Source: Petrosia ficiformis
Lineage: Eukaryota > Porifera > Demospongiae > Haplosclerida > Petrosiidae
Reading direction: 5' to 3'
DNA: 64,000 bases
Assembly (NCBI GenBank): GCA_947044365.1
Contig: OX345640.1
Span: forward strand, 6,808,001-6,872,000
Shown: one piece after another, positions 33,923 to 49,343 of the stretch
How the letters are laid out: the number at the start of each line of letters is the position of its first letter
How positions within the stretch are numbered: position 1 is the stretch's first letter
Program-made: the position numbers and the translations under genes
The notes under the pieces: model-generated
Told to the model about the DNA's origin: nothing
Seen by the model: the letters and a program-made list of their open reading frames with translations, nothing else
Databases searched by the model: none

Positions 33923-36900
33923 CTGTGTGGAAGTTATACAACAATAATATTATTATAACAAATTTAATAATCATGATTGTCAACTGATTTTGTCATAAAC
34001 TATTAGTTGTTAATAAAATAAGACAAATGAGGAAGTAGATGAGATATTAAATAAAGTAATTAATAATAAATTATTATAATAACACATTTGATATCATCAA
34101 CAAGAAACATGTAATGATGTATAATTACTATGAGATAATAATTATAAATAAATTGTTTCTTATTCTCAACACATAAAACATTTACTTACTTTATCTTTTG
34201 CAAAGATATCACCTCCATGTGATATCAATGTCTTCACAACATCAGTATGACCATGTTCAGATGCATCATGTAATGGAGTTCTACCATCCTGTATAATGAA
34301 GTAAATTATTTATCATAATAATAATTCATTTTTATAATACTTTCCATTTTTTATTAAAATTTTCATAATTATGTTCACTCAACAAATAAATTACATTTCT
34401 AATTTAATCGAGTATGAAATTATAATATAAATATTTATTGAGTCATATGACATGATTTATACACACAAAATATAACCAGTATAACCAATACAACTAATAC
34501 ATGTACAAACAATACAACTAATACAATCAGTATAACTAGTACAATTACTACAACCAGTAGATTATGAGCAGGAAAACATGAAAGAATATACAACTGTATA
34601 ACTTCATGTATTTTCTATTATTGTTTGTTTACACTGTTAAATATATAATATTATTATATAGATGTGTATCTAGGGGGAGGTTTCAACTGTTCACCAGCCA
34701 TTTCAATGACTCACTGCCCATTGTTTTAGCCCTACCTACGAAATTGCCTTGTAAGGAGGTTTTTGTGAATATAATCAGACAGTCTGTGTTATCACAAATG
34801 GAAGTTCCTTTCTGGCTTCTATGTTCATAAGCAACCAGTACAACTAATACAACCAGTACAACTAATACAACCAGTACAACTATTATATACAGCAAGTATG
34901 ACTTGTACAACTAATACAACCAGTACAACTAATACAACCAGTACAACTAATACAAGCAGTACAACTAATACAACCAGTACAACTAGTACAACCAGTACAA
35001 CTAGTACAACCAGTACAACTAGTACAACCAGTACAACTATTATATACAACAAGTATGACTTGTACAACTAATACAATCAAATGGCAATCATCATAATCAA
35101 TACAACTAGTATAATGATCACATACAAGCATTACAACTATTACAACCTGTATAACAAGTACAACCAGTATAACTATTATAATTGTATAATACAACTAGCA
35201 CAATTATTAGTACAATTCCTATAACTGTCATAACAAGTAAATTTATAAGTGATGACATGGCATATTTCATGATTCTTATAATTATAAAGAATTATATGTA
35301 AACTAAGATAAATGAGTCAGTAGATATGACTTCTTAAATGTAATTAATGGATAATAAGATTTGATATCCTAACAAGAAACATGAAATGATGTATAATAGT
35401 GTTGTTTTAGTTAACTAAAACAAAACCCATTTTAGTAAGGCATTGTGACTTTTAGTTAATTAAACTGTACAGGTATACTGCAATAACTATAACTAACTAA
35501 AATGAAAATTGGCCAATAATGGGAACTTTCAGATAGTTAAATAAAACTGAAACCCTTTTAGTAATCCTAATATTAATTAAACTATAACCAAACTAAAAGT
35601 TTGAGAAATCAGGCATACTATAACTATAACTAAAAGTGGTTGCTATAGTCACACTAAACAACACTAATGTATGATTACTATGAGGTGATAATTTTATTTC
35701 TTATTATCAGATAATAAAATATTTCTTAATATTTACTTACTATATATTTTGCATGGATATTGGATATCTCCTTCATGCACCATTAATATATTTACAATAT
35801 TATCATGACCACATTGAAATGCATCATGTCTATCATACTGAATAGTGAAGTAAATTAGTTATCATAATAATAATTTATAACAGTTCCCAATTTATTAAAC
35901 ACTTCACATGTTCACTGAACAAATAAATTAAAGTTCTGATTTTCAATAAGTATAATAATAGAAATATTAATGAATATTAGTTATATTACATGAACTGTAC
36001 ATTCACACAATATATTAGTTAGATTATTTATTTTGTCTGAATAATAATTTTTCTAGTACATGTTCATGAAGTAATCATTTTGTAATTTTCAAGTATAAAC
36101 AAGAATGTACTTACCTCATCCTTTACATTAACATGTGCACCATGTGACAATAACAATTGAACTACTTCAGAATGACCACTGTAAGATGCCCAGTGTAAAG
36201 GAGTATTCTTATCCTGTAGGTATAACAAATATTAGAAAATGGAATATTTATAAATAAGTGATATAACTATAAAAGATATTTATTTAATTATTAATAGTAC
36301 ATGTATATAATTATATACATTGTCGAACTTTAAAGTAACATAATGAATTTTATTATCTTGTAGTAATTGTATTAGTTGAATATCTAGCTGTTACTATAAC
36401 CAATCCTTTCAAATTATATATTTATGTATTTGTTATTTTGAAAATATGAGTTAATTACTCAGTCATCACCAGATAAGCAGAGGGTTATTGTAATCAGGTT
36501 GTATGTAAGTAAATGTGTTACTAAAATAGTCACAACAAAATCTACAAACACTAATACTATGTTTAAGATAACAACAAACTTGAAATAAAATAACATTTAC
36601 AAATTATACACAAAATATTCAAAGGCCAAATGAAACCACACTCACTATACAATAGAAACTACACTTTTAATTATAATAGTTGTGATAATTTATTGATTAA
36701 TCAATAATAACTATAATTCGGATTCAGTATCATCATTGATTACTTTACATATGAGAGTATATCTATTATTAATTATATTTATGTATGTGTCAAATATGTG
36801 TTGTTATGTAGATGTGAATTATACTGTATCTATAGTCTTGTGTAGCCAAACCAAACCCTACAAGAAGGGTCTGGAATACTGATATTCATTTATTCATTCT

Positions 36901-39900
36901 GAGTACTACTAGAAGTTGATGGGTAATTAGTATATATCTGTCAAGTAGTATTATATGAGCTTAAACTCTAAGTAGTTAGAGACTCACACCTATACTTGAC
37001 TGATAATTATCAACAACTAAGTACTAAGAACATGTCAGAATTACAGACATTTACCATAGGGTTGGATCTGGCTACATGTGACTAGATATAACACATGAAA
37101 TTAATAATGGGATAATATTACTATTCTGTATAGTGAAGTAAATTAGTTACCACAATATTAATTCACTATTGTAATAGTTCTTTTGATTTATTAAACACTT
37201 CACCTGCTCACAGGACTAATAAATTGAGAATATATTCCAATGCAATTTACTCACACATAATATAATGTAGAGTTAATTTTGTTTTAATACTAAGCATAAT
37301 AATTATTCGTAGTATATGAGAACATCTTTTTCGTAATTACCAAATAAATGAGATAATATTAAAGTTACTTACACTTTTCTTTGCATTAACATTTGCTCTG
37401 TGTGATAGTAACAGTACTGTTACTATCACACAGAGCTTCTCGAGATGGAGAAATAGTTACACTAGTGTAACTATTTGAGAATGACCATCTCGAGAAGCGT
37501 AGTGTAGTGGGGTCCACTTATCCTGTGGGTATAACAAGTTAATTATACATAGCACACTACCATACATGTATTGATATTTGATTTGGAATGTTTAAGTTGC
37601 CTAGTAATTAACACCCTCACATCATTACATAGGGAGAGGATTACTGTAATCAGGTTGTGTGTAAGTAAATAAATAAATGTGTTACTATAACAATAACTAC
37701 AAACACTAGTGATGTGTTTAATATAACAATATATATGAAATGAAATAACAAGTAAAGCATGTTATATAAGGACTTTTGATTCTAGAACTATAACTGTTTT
37801 AGCTAGTAACATTTGCTATCTTCAATGGATAACACTTCTGGTATATAAGTAAACACATCAACAAATATTTCATATTGTTAGTTGGTCATTCCTATCAAGA
37901 CACTATATGAAGCCTAGTGACATTGAGGTAGTGACACTTACAAATTATAACATACACATAATATCGAAGACCCAAAAAAAAACCACGCCCATTATACTAC
38001 AAATTCTTTGATAATTTCCTATGCATAAGGTTTAATAATAACAGCTATAGATATGGTCGCTTTACATGAGACTCAATCTATAATTATATTTATGTCAAAT
38101 TTGTGTTATTATGTAGAAAATGGAAGTTGCATCATTCTTGATGTAGTCTCATGTCAGGTTCACCTCTATGTGAAGTGTCTGTATTGTTAATATTCATCTG
38201 TTCATTGTGAGTATCTGTCAAGTGGTATAAATGGAACAAATATTTGATGCTGATATCAAGGGACATATTTAGCACCATTAATTATGTTTAACACTATAAA
38301 TAATTCAATCACATATCTTCCTGCTATTAACAGAGAAAACTTTTGGCATCTGCAGGTTTATAATTATAGAGCTTAAAGTCTAAGTAGTTAGATATTCATA
38401 TCCACTTGACAGATCCTTATTACCAAGCAACTTCTAGGAGCACTTAGAATGAACATATGAATGGTAGTATTCCAGTATTTGGCTACACTGCCAAAAATAA
38501 ATCAGTAAAATAACCATTTTATTGGTTAGTACAGTTGCATGGAATATCATGAGTTAGATTGTCAATTCTCACAGAGGATGTTGTGGCTACATGCATGTAT
38601 GTTACTATGACATAATGTGCACCAAGTATTGGAAGATATAAATTAAATTATGTGTTTGAGGGTTTACAAACCTTTTTGATGGACAGATAGTATAAATTAC
38701 ACTACACTTTGGACATGAAATATGAGTAGAACAGCACCCTACAATTATGTGCTTCAACTAATTGTTAAATATAATTAGTACCAAGTATCTGAAGTATAAG
38801 ATGTATGTATTACTAACAACCAATTAATTGTTAAATCGTTGCAACTGTACTAACCACTAAGTTAGTTATGACATATGAATTTAATAATGAGAATAGGTAA
38901 TGAAGAATACATTAAGATAACTGTTGCTTTGTGGGTACCATTTTTAAATAATTTTATATAATTATACCAAATTAGTGATATTACTTTGAGAACTATTGAG
39001 AATAATCTTGTACTCAGAGGGTTAATATATTAATCATAGTATGTATATAAATATAAATGATTATGTTGCATTCACTAAAAAGTACTAAAATTACTACTCA
39101 TAAAACGATAGTCATTTTAATGTACAACATGTACAAATTATTACTAAATTTACCACAATGGAATTTTTAATAAATGTGTACTGAGTAATGGGATATATGT
39201 GGTATGTTAACATGAATGGAGATTTACAAATTAAGTAAAAGATATCTACAAACTAATCTTGTTATATTCCTGATATGTTGACTATGTTCTTATTAATAAT
39301 ACATTATTATATGTAGCCATATTGTAATGGCTACTAGTATGATTATAATACAATGATACATAAATTACATGTAAACATGACCTACTAAATGATCAGTAGA
39401 TTTCAATACTAATACAATATATCTGGCCAAAATATAATGTAAATATTATCATTATTTAAATGATAAGAGGAGGAGTTATGAGAAGAAAGTAGATTATTGA
39501 GTTTCTGCACACAAAAATGAAACTTCTCAACTCAGTAATAATTATTCATATATAATACGTTTTTCCTATCATTGCTTTTCAATATCAAGTGAGCATGAAG
39601 TAATAATTATCTAAAATCCTTTGTATTATGAATTCTTTTAGATATCAGGTGTAAAAGCTAATGTTCTGAAGTCGTAATGAAATGATTGTAATTAAATTCT
39701 TATCCTGTGCTTCAATATTTCCACCATGAGCAATTAAGACAGTGACTACTTCAGAATGACCTCTTTCAGATGCCAAGTGTAAAGGGGTCTTTTTGTACTG
39801 TAACATGTAATAATATTTACATGACAAATATTTGTAGTGACATATACAAATTATTTGTAATACATGTATCTACAATTATGTAATAATTGAGAATGATTTG

Positions 39901-42900
39901 CTCCTGTATATAGAGGTTTTGAAGTATGTAGTGAACAATTATAAACACCACTATATTAAGAATAATAGGTAAGATAACATTAGATCAGAGGAAATATGAG
40001 AAAATGATTCATTAAGATATGATGTGTAGAATAAAACAAAGTATGACAGCAAGTAATAGTAATTATCTGTAATTCAAAACAGACGCATCAACTCTTTCAT
40101 TACTTACTGAACAGATTATATCAAAGGTCAAATAGCAGAAGTGAAGAATCTCATTTAAATTATAACTCATTTACCTCATCCTGTGCTTCAACATTACCAC
40201 CATGAGTAAGTAAAGCATTAATAGTATCAATATCTCCTCTTGCAGATGCCCAGTGTAAAGGGGTCTTTTTGTTCTGTAACATGTAATATATTTACATAAC
40301 AAATATTGTTATTACACAAATAAGTTGGTATACATGTGACTCTAGTTATAAATTATAGTTGTACTATAATGATTAATAGTGAAGTATAATTATATCCAGT
40401 AACTACAAGTTATATAAACAATGACTACTTTTGACAGTGATAAATATATAATGATTATTATAATAACTTATTTAACTATATAGTTATAATGTATATTATA
40501 AGTATAGCAACTGGTTTGATATTCAAAATTGATAAGAAGAATATGAAATCAAGAATGTTACTTAAATAGTCATGTATTTAATTAAGTGGAAAGTCCATAC
40601 TTTATTAGTCAGGTTAAAACCATAATTTCAGTTATAGTTTGTGGATATTATTCAATCAATATACGTGTGCTTGATTAATTGAACTTAGAAATTTCTCACA
40701 AATACATTGTATTACACATGGGGATGAGGTGTGCTGGGATGCTCCATCAATGGACATGACACATAATAGAATGCACACTCAAGCTGCCATATTACCAGCA
40801 GGAAGAAACTGAACTGCTTATAAAAACTGCAAACTAATAAGAATGTAAAACAAATACTATAATATGTTATTGGATTTCAAACATCACTATAAAGCAATTA
40901 TAGGGATACTTTTTCCTCCTTATATCTTCCGTACTTCTTATCAAAAATATGCAGTGCTTATTCATGAAGAATTATTAAGAGCTTTATGTATTTTACAACT
41001 GTTCTGATTAGTAGGTCTCAATGATGGCAATATTTTAGTGACTGTGGATGTGAAAATCAGTCATTTGTAAATTAAGAATTATGTTCTTTTCTCAGCTATT
41101 TTGGACAGGTATCTTCTTAAACTTGGAATGTGGGTAGGACAACAGTTGCTTTTCCTGTGTGCCAGATATTGTTGGCCAAGTGTGCAAAATCATGGAATAA
41201 CGAACACTTAAGTATAAGTGTTGACAAAATTCTTATTTTACAAATGACTGATTTTCACATCCATGATCACATATTGCCAAACTATAAACAATACAGTGAA
41301 CTACATATAGTATTGTAAATACATTAATTATGTGATTTCAAATAAATAACTCACATGATCACAAATGTTAGAGTTAGCTCCATTCTTTAGTAATCCTCCA
41401 ATAACATCAGCGTAGTTCATTTTCATTGCTACATACAGAGCCTCATCCTATAGTAACATGTTATTATCATAATTATCACTATAGTAAACTTTACTAGTTC
41501 TTTTTATAATCAATCTTTACTTACAAGATTATGAAGTTTTTTATTTCCTCCATTCTTAATAGATTTCTCAATATCTTCATGATTGTTTTTACTCAGTGCT
41601 TCAATCACAGCTTTGTCCTATAATAATAATATAATTATTATGATAAGTATCAAACAACTATTATATTGTTAATGATATAATTATATACAGATAATGATTG
41701 ATAATTTATAAATGGTCATATTACATAATTGGTGTGTACTTTTCTTTATGGATATCACAATTACAGTAATTTTCCACGTATATCTAGACATATAGACTTG
41801 TAATGTGTATAAAAGAAAATATCTACACATGAAATATAAATGATAGTAATACCAGGACTATACCCTTCAGATTAGTGAATGTAATTAATAGTGTTTTCCA
41901 TAACCACAAGGAGGTATATTATAATTGATTTGTTTCAAGGGATTTCCTGAAAGACTTTGAAGCACATAACAATAAATACAAATAACTTTCAGTGTAATGA
42001 TTATAGTTTTGCATAATTAATATATTGTGTGTTCCTTTCATGTTATGGATTCACTTGATACATTATCATATTATATGATACATATTATATGTATACATAA
42101 TATATTATTATATGGTTGTAATCAAGAATTCTGAGTGCATGTATTCATCTGCTCATATCCATGTACAACCACCTATCAGATTACAACACTCATACTTGTT
42201 TCATATAATGATCATCAATATTCACCAAAATTAATATTAACAGTGAAAATAATTCCATATCACTGGTACATTAATTTAATTCTGTTATCAATTGAACCAG
42301 GAGCCCATAATGACGTTGACCACACAGCGTAAGAGTAGGAGTGGTAAACGACCACTCATTTAATTAAATTGGTCAAACCGACCGTCTGTTACCATTTTTA
42401 GAACCCACATGTATACGGCTTCGTTAAACATGACGTCTACATATGACGATCTCCAAGGTTATCTATGAAATGAACACGTCTGGAGGCAGAAATGAAGTCA
42501 CCTACTATCGGGAAAGTGAGAGCATGCTTTGGGGAAGCCAAGAAATAATTATTTAGACCTATTCAAAAGTGTTTGACATCATTGCCTTCTGTCATTGCAC
42601 TAGGAACATCTTCACAGTCTACATGAGCCTGAATATCATTCAATTCTTTTGAGGGCAATTGAGAAGAAATTTGCAAATTGAAAAAAACAATTCTACCTGA
42701 ATGAACAACCACCAGAATCATTATAGAATGCCTGGCTATATATTTGAGGATGCACATTATGTAACATAATTAATGAAACAATATGAAAGATGCTCACTCT
42801 ACGTGATATAATATATAGTATTGAGAAAATGTCACTAGCCAGTATATCATATTTAGTCATCATTATTAGTTTTATGAACCTTCATTTGTTGTTTTTTAAG

Positions 42901-45900
42901 AGCTTCAATAACCTCATCTCCTTTAGCTATGTCAATAGGTGTCGTTCCATATTGTAATAATAAATATCAATGTAATGAATTATTCTTCATGTAGCATTAT
43001 AATTATAAAAGTAATGAATATAATTACAATTAATAATTACCCTCGCCGCGTAGCGTAGGCGGAAGGGTACGGTAATCGTTTTGTCTGTGTGTCTATATAG
43101 GATTTGTAGAGAGCAGTTGTTTATTGTAATTATTCAATTATTATTGACAATTATTTTTATAAAAATTTAATGTAAAAATGAATATTAAACAATACAAAGT
43201 TTCTAAGAGAGAAAGTTTGCGTGTGATAGTGTAGACTTTCAAGAAGAACAGCATCTAAGAATAATGATACAGTGAGTTATTCTCGCTAGACCCAACCACG
43301 GGCGTTTGAATCCAGCGTTTATTTTTCCGCAAAGTATGTAGAAAATGTACCGTATTAGTTGCGTCTCCGCAAAATGTACGTACAATTCTGCACAATTTAT
43401 GCTTAAATACGTTTCACGATCACTCCCTCCGTGCGTACTCGAAACATACTCGATCAATACCTCCCAGAGTACTACGTGTGTACTAATGTCTCGCTACGCC
43501 AACTTTTTTTTACTTGTACTGTATATAAAAATACTAGAACAACACTGAAACTATCAACACACATTTATATGACTATATTCATTAATGATATTAGTACTGG
43601 TCTTGTGTAATACATTTGTTTATGACTGATATATTACATTTTATAATATATTTATTTATATATTCAGATATTGGAATATTTGTGTGAACTATCAAATGAA
43701 AATAAATACATGTATTTGTTTACCTTATCCACTGCGTGAATATATCCTCCATGAGATATTAGTAGACTAAGAGTATCAGTGTTACCACTCTGAGAAGCAT
43801 AATGTAAGGGTGTCTCTTTATTCTATAGGATATAAAATTCCTTATATAAATGTGAAAGATCTGGTTTTATTAAAGAGCATTTATATAATTACTGAAAAGA
43901 CACATATACTAGCTGAATGACACCATTATATACCATTAACTATGTATTACACAATGGATATAGACAAACAGCTCAAGGCCTATTATATAATCATAGCAAT
44001 ACCATGTAGGATCAACTCAGATTGAATGTTCTGAATGCGAAGATTAGATGGTTTCACATAGATTCTTGTGCCAATTAGTGTCAACACACTTTTATACGAC
44101 TATATTCATCAATGATATTAGTACTGGTCTTGTGTAATACATTTGTTTATGAGTGATATATTACATTTTATAATATATTTATTTATATATTCAGATATTG
44201 GAATATTTGTGTGAACTATCAAATGAAAATGTATTTGTTTACCTCATCCACTGCATGAATATCTCCTCCATGAGATATTAGTAGACTAAGAGTATCAGTA
44301 TTACCACTCTCAGAAGCATAATGTAAGGCTGTCCGTTTACTCTATAGGAGATACAATTCCTCATATAAATGTGAAAGATCTGGTTTTATTAAAGAGCATT
44401 TATATAATCACTGAATAGACACATATACTAGCTGAATGACACCATTATATAACATTAACTATGTATTACACAATGGATATAGACAAACAGCTCAAAGCCT
44501 ATTATATAATCATAGCAATAAATACAAGTTCCTCATTCTATACACTTGTTATCTATATAAGAAATAATCATTATAACAACAGCTGAACTATCAACACACT
44601 TTTATATGACTATGTTCACTAATTAGATTAATGATATTAGTACTGGTCTTGTGTTTAGATATTAATACATTTGTTTATGAGTGATATAATACATTTTGTA
44701 CAAGTGAAAGCATATAGGAAAACATTCATGTCTATTATATGCCAGAGATACCATGCAGGATCAACTCAGATTGAGTGTTATGAATGCAAAGATTAGATGG
44801 TTTCACATAGATTCTTGTGCCAATTAGTGTTGTTTTAGTTTCATATTTTGAGATACTGGTTTAGTTTAATTAACTAAAACTAGAAATGCAAATTCTAATA
44901 TGTCGGTTGAAATTAGAACTGCAGTACAATGAGGAATTATACTGATATGATGATAATCAAACTGTACATCCATTTGTACTGCTTGCAAGTGAGCCAAAAC
45001 ATCCATTACAAGTATATTAGTTATAGTTCTATAACTAAAACGTCATCAATAATATAATATTTTAGTATAGTTAAAGAATAGTTATAAATTAGAAAAAGGT
45101 TGTACTAAAATAGATTAAGTTTAGCATTAGTTATAGTTCACTAAAACAACACTAGACTAGTGTGAATACATACAAAGTACAAGTACAGCAAATGAAGTGC
45201 AAATGGCTTTGTTCTTCTTGTACCTGAACTTGTAGCAGTATATAATTATAGTATAATATTAAATTAATGTAAACAAATAAATCTATAATTATAATAATTA
45301 TAATAATTATAGTTTGTATTTGTATAATTATAATTCTATAAGCTCTACAACACACACTATCATCATTATCATAATTATTTCCATGTCTATAGTATATATA
45401 ATTATTTACTACAATTTTGCGTATGGATTATTTACTTTATTTCACAGGTTATAACAAATTTATGTATTCTTTAATATTATTTCCCCTGTACTATATATAT
45501 TATCCTTTGTTAATCATTAACAGCATACCACAACTGTGTGTATTCAGCCAACACTGCTGTATCTATAACCACATTGAAAATACTAGCACAGAAAATTGCT
45601 AGTAAAATGTATCCTGGGGAGGAACGAATTTTCGGGGGGATCGGATTTGCTGTGACAGGGGCATTAGTAAGTGCCTTAATGCAGGGGAGTCCTAATTTCA
45701 GTGAGTTCTCAATAGAGGGGTTTTAATGTATTATTATTTTATTACTAAAATAACAAATGAATGTTGGAATAATTGTGTGAGCTGTCAGATGAACAGAAAT
45801 ACATCTACAATGCATATTAAAATTTGTTGCCTAGGATATATAATAGATTACATTGATATATGTACTAGACTGTATACAGTACATTATAATCCAAAAAGAT

Positions 45901-48900
45901 TTGAGATAACAACTGCAACTCATAAAATTATATGTAAAGACATTTGTGATTTCAAATAACAACTACTCCTCACACAATCACAAAAGGTTGATTTAGCACC
46001 ATTCAGTAGCAATCCTTTAATATCATCATCATACTTCATTTTTACTGCTACGTACAAAGCTTCATCCTGTAACAATACATGATATTAGGTAATATTATTC
46101 CATTAACTAGACACATTCCTCATACTAATGGTAATATTGTTTTTAGGAGTATTGCATAATCAAAGTCACAAATACTATTAATAATAAAGAGTTGTGTGTA
46201 GATTATATGTAAAGTAGTTACTGGTTATTATGGGAACTTGTGTATATATTATCATTGGTAAAGCTTGCCTAAATGAAAACAGGAAGTTTCATTTTCAAGG
46301 AAGTGTTAGTACTACAGTTGGGTTTATGTTGTGACATATCTTTATAATTATTGTGATATGAAGTATGATGACATGTGATATAAATGAAACTTATCATGAA
46401 AGCTCAAATATAATATTAAGGAAGTTATAAGATTTCCAGAGCTTCTGAAATAATGTCAATGTGTATCCTAATTTATTGGTTCTTGTAGGTAAGATAAAGG
46501 GAAAATTATGTTAAATGAAGCTTTGCTGTATTTCTTGTAAGCAAAAAAACTCATCAAATTAATGATTATGAGAATACCTTTTCTTCATAATTATATCACA
46601 TGTAAAACTATACAAGTCTTTTAGGTATAATTATAATAATATTATAATAATTATACACTTACAAGATTTCGTAATTTCACATTGGCTCCCTCCATAATAC
46701 ACTTTTCTATATCTTCATGATTATTTCTCCCAAGTGCTTCAATGAGTGCTTTATCCTAACATAATATAATTATGTGATAATCATAATATATATAATATTG
46801 ACATTGTTTATAGTGAGTAAAAGTAATCAAACAGAATATTAGTGATTATTATTATTAATAACATGATGTACAGGTAATAATGAACATGATGAATAAATTA
46901 TTAAATTTGTATAACTTGTATTATTAAATTAATATTGGTAAACAGTTATATTTATAATTCTTATATTAATATCTACATATATACATAGATGTATAACAGT
47001 AGTACTGAAAACATTTATTATTAATTAGGTATTGTTTATGTATGTCTAGTATATATTGTACATATACTAGTTTATAGGAGTCTGGTCATGATTTACACCT
47101 ATATAATAGTTTCATTCTTAAAAACATACTATAGGAAAAGATTATAAATGAATAATTATATTACAATAATATCAATAATTCATTTATCATATGTAGTATA
47201 CAGTGCAGAGACACTTTGAATAGTCAGTATAACGAAAAAAAAAGAAGTTAACAGAAGCTATCATCAATTATATGGTCATCATTACTGGTTTTATATACCT
47301 TCATTTGTTGTTTTTTAAGAGCCGCGACTACTTCATCTCCTTTAGCTATGCCAAGAGGTGTACTTCTCCACTGTAATAATAATTAATAATATAATAAATC
47401 ATTCTTCCTTTTCTATTACAACAATAACAAATATAATTAGAAAGTCACATATTATTGTTTGCTATGTGTTACATGACCATCTGTATGAATAAAGATTTGT
47501 GGGGTGAATCCACATAAAATTATAATATACTATCATTTACAGAGAAGAATATTAACTTCAGTACAGATCACTTATGAACGATAATAAGAGAAAAACTGGA
47601 TTTCAGACAAATAAAGAATCTTTTCATAATGATCTTGATAGTAATGATAAGGATAATGTTTATTCATATATCTTGTTATAATCTAAACTAATTACATGTT
47701 TCTTTTATGTTTGCTATAAAGGACAATTATCAATTTACCATATCACTATTCTTATACACATCATTGTAATTTTACTAATGAGATATAATTATAATGTATT
47801 GTTGTAGATATTAATAGCCATTGTAAGTAGTAGACAAACTAATAAATACAATAATGTCATATCTTTACTAACAAATGGGAACTTTGACCAAAACAGATAT
47901 TAATCATTATAACAACATAACTATGTTATAGATATGTCAAATGAACATGTAATTATATACAATACATTATTTGTTTACCATATTCACTGTATGAACAGAT
48001 CCACCATGTGCTAGTAGTATGTTAACAATATCAACATTACCACTCCTAGAAGCATCATGTAAGGGAGTGTATCCATACTACAAGAAGTAAAAGTAGCTGT
48101 ATAATTTATTACTACTAATATTAATATAAATTATAATTACTTCTTCACATGTTGTATTGAGTGATAAATTATGAATATAATACTTATTGTTTAATAACAG
48201 TGTTGAATTCATCTACTTTACCGACTCACTACATAATATGAAATATCATTAGTAGAAATAAGTACAGGAGAAATTTATACTTTAGTTCAAATCATGTGTC
48301 TAATTACAAAACTGTTCTACTTGTTGAAGTTATGTCTTTTGTTAATAATATTTATAATAGTGAGTGGATGGAAATTGTATTTAAAACTATTAACATGTTT
48401 GTTGATGTTATATTATAATTGTTATTATTATTATAGTTGTATTGATGATATATTATTATGTATACACAATTGTGTATCATGTTATTATGATTATATGTCA
48501 TTACTATAATATACTTACATAGCCCTTTGAATTGACATCACCACCATATGATATCAAGAGGTTAAGTATCTCAATATTCCCTCTCTCAACAGCACGATGT
48601 AAAGATGTCTTCTGTTATAAGTAATAAAATATAATATAAACTAACTATGTATTAATTATTAAACACTTGTGTATTAATATTATAATAATTATTAAGTATT
48701 AACACATGTATGTAAATAATAATTTATGAATAATTACAGACATGTAAATTACATAATTATATGTGTATGATTTACATACCTGAAGAAATGATTGGTGTCT
48801 GTTAGGATTAGCATTGTTTTTAAGTAATTTTTCAACATCACTAATATTATTCCTATCAACTGCATCATACAGTTGTTCATCCTATAGTTTAGTATATATT

Positions 48901-49295
48901 TCATTACAATACAAATAATGTATTATAATATTATTCCACATACCAGTTTCTCTTGTTCTTCTGTTTTCTTTGAATCATCCAAAACTGTACAAATAATTAT
49001 AATTATAATAATTATTTAGTAAATAATAATCTTTTTATGTAGGATCATTTAATATAATATTAGAGATTATCACATGACCTTTAACCAACTAGAATGTCAC
49101 AACACAATCACATGATCATGATTAAACCATTCAATGAATACATATAAAACACATATAAGCACAGAGAGATAATACACAAGTTAAATATGAAATACATAGT
49201 ACAGCTTAAAGCAATTGTTTACACTCCATTAACAAGAATATTTTGATAAAATGGAACAACTACTCAAATATTTATAGAAGAGTATTATGAATTAC

Positions 49296-49343
<48 letters not shown>

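Noticed and set aside
34825..35194. Val/Leu-rich and Thr/Cys-rich ORFs
   Set aside because: Artefacts of the 18-bp repeat; no Met context, splice sites or conservation.
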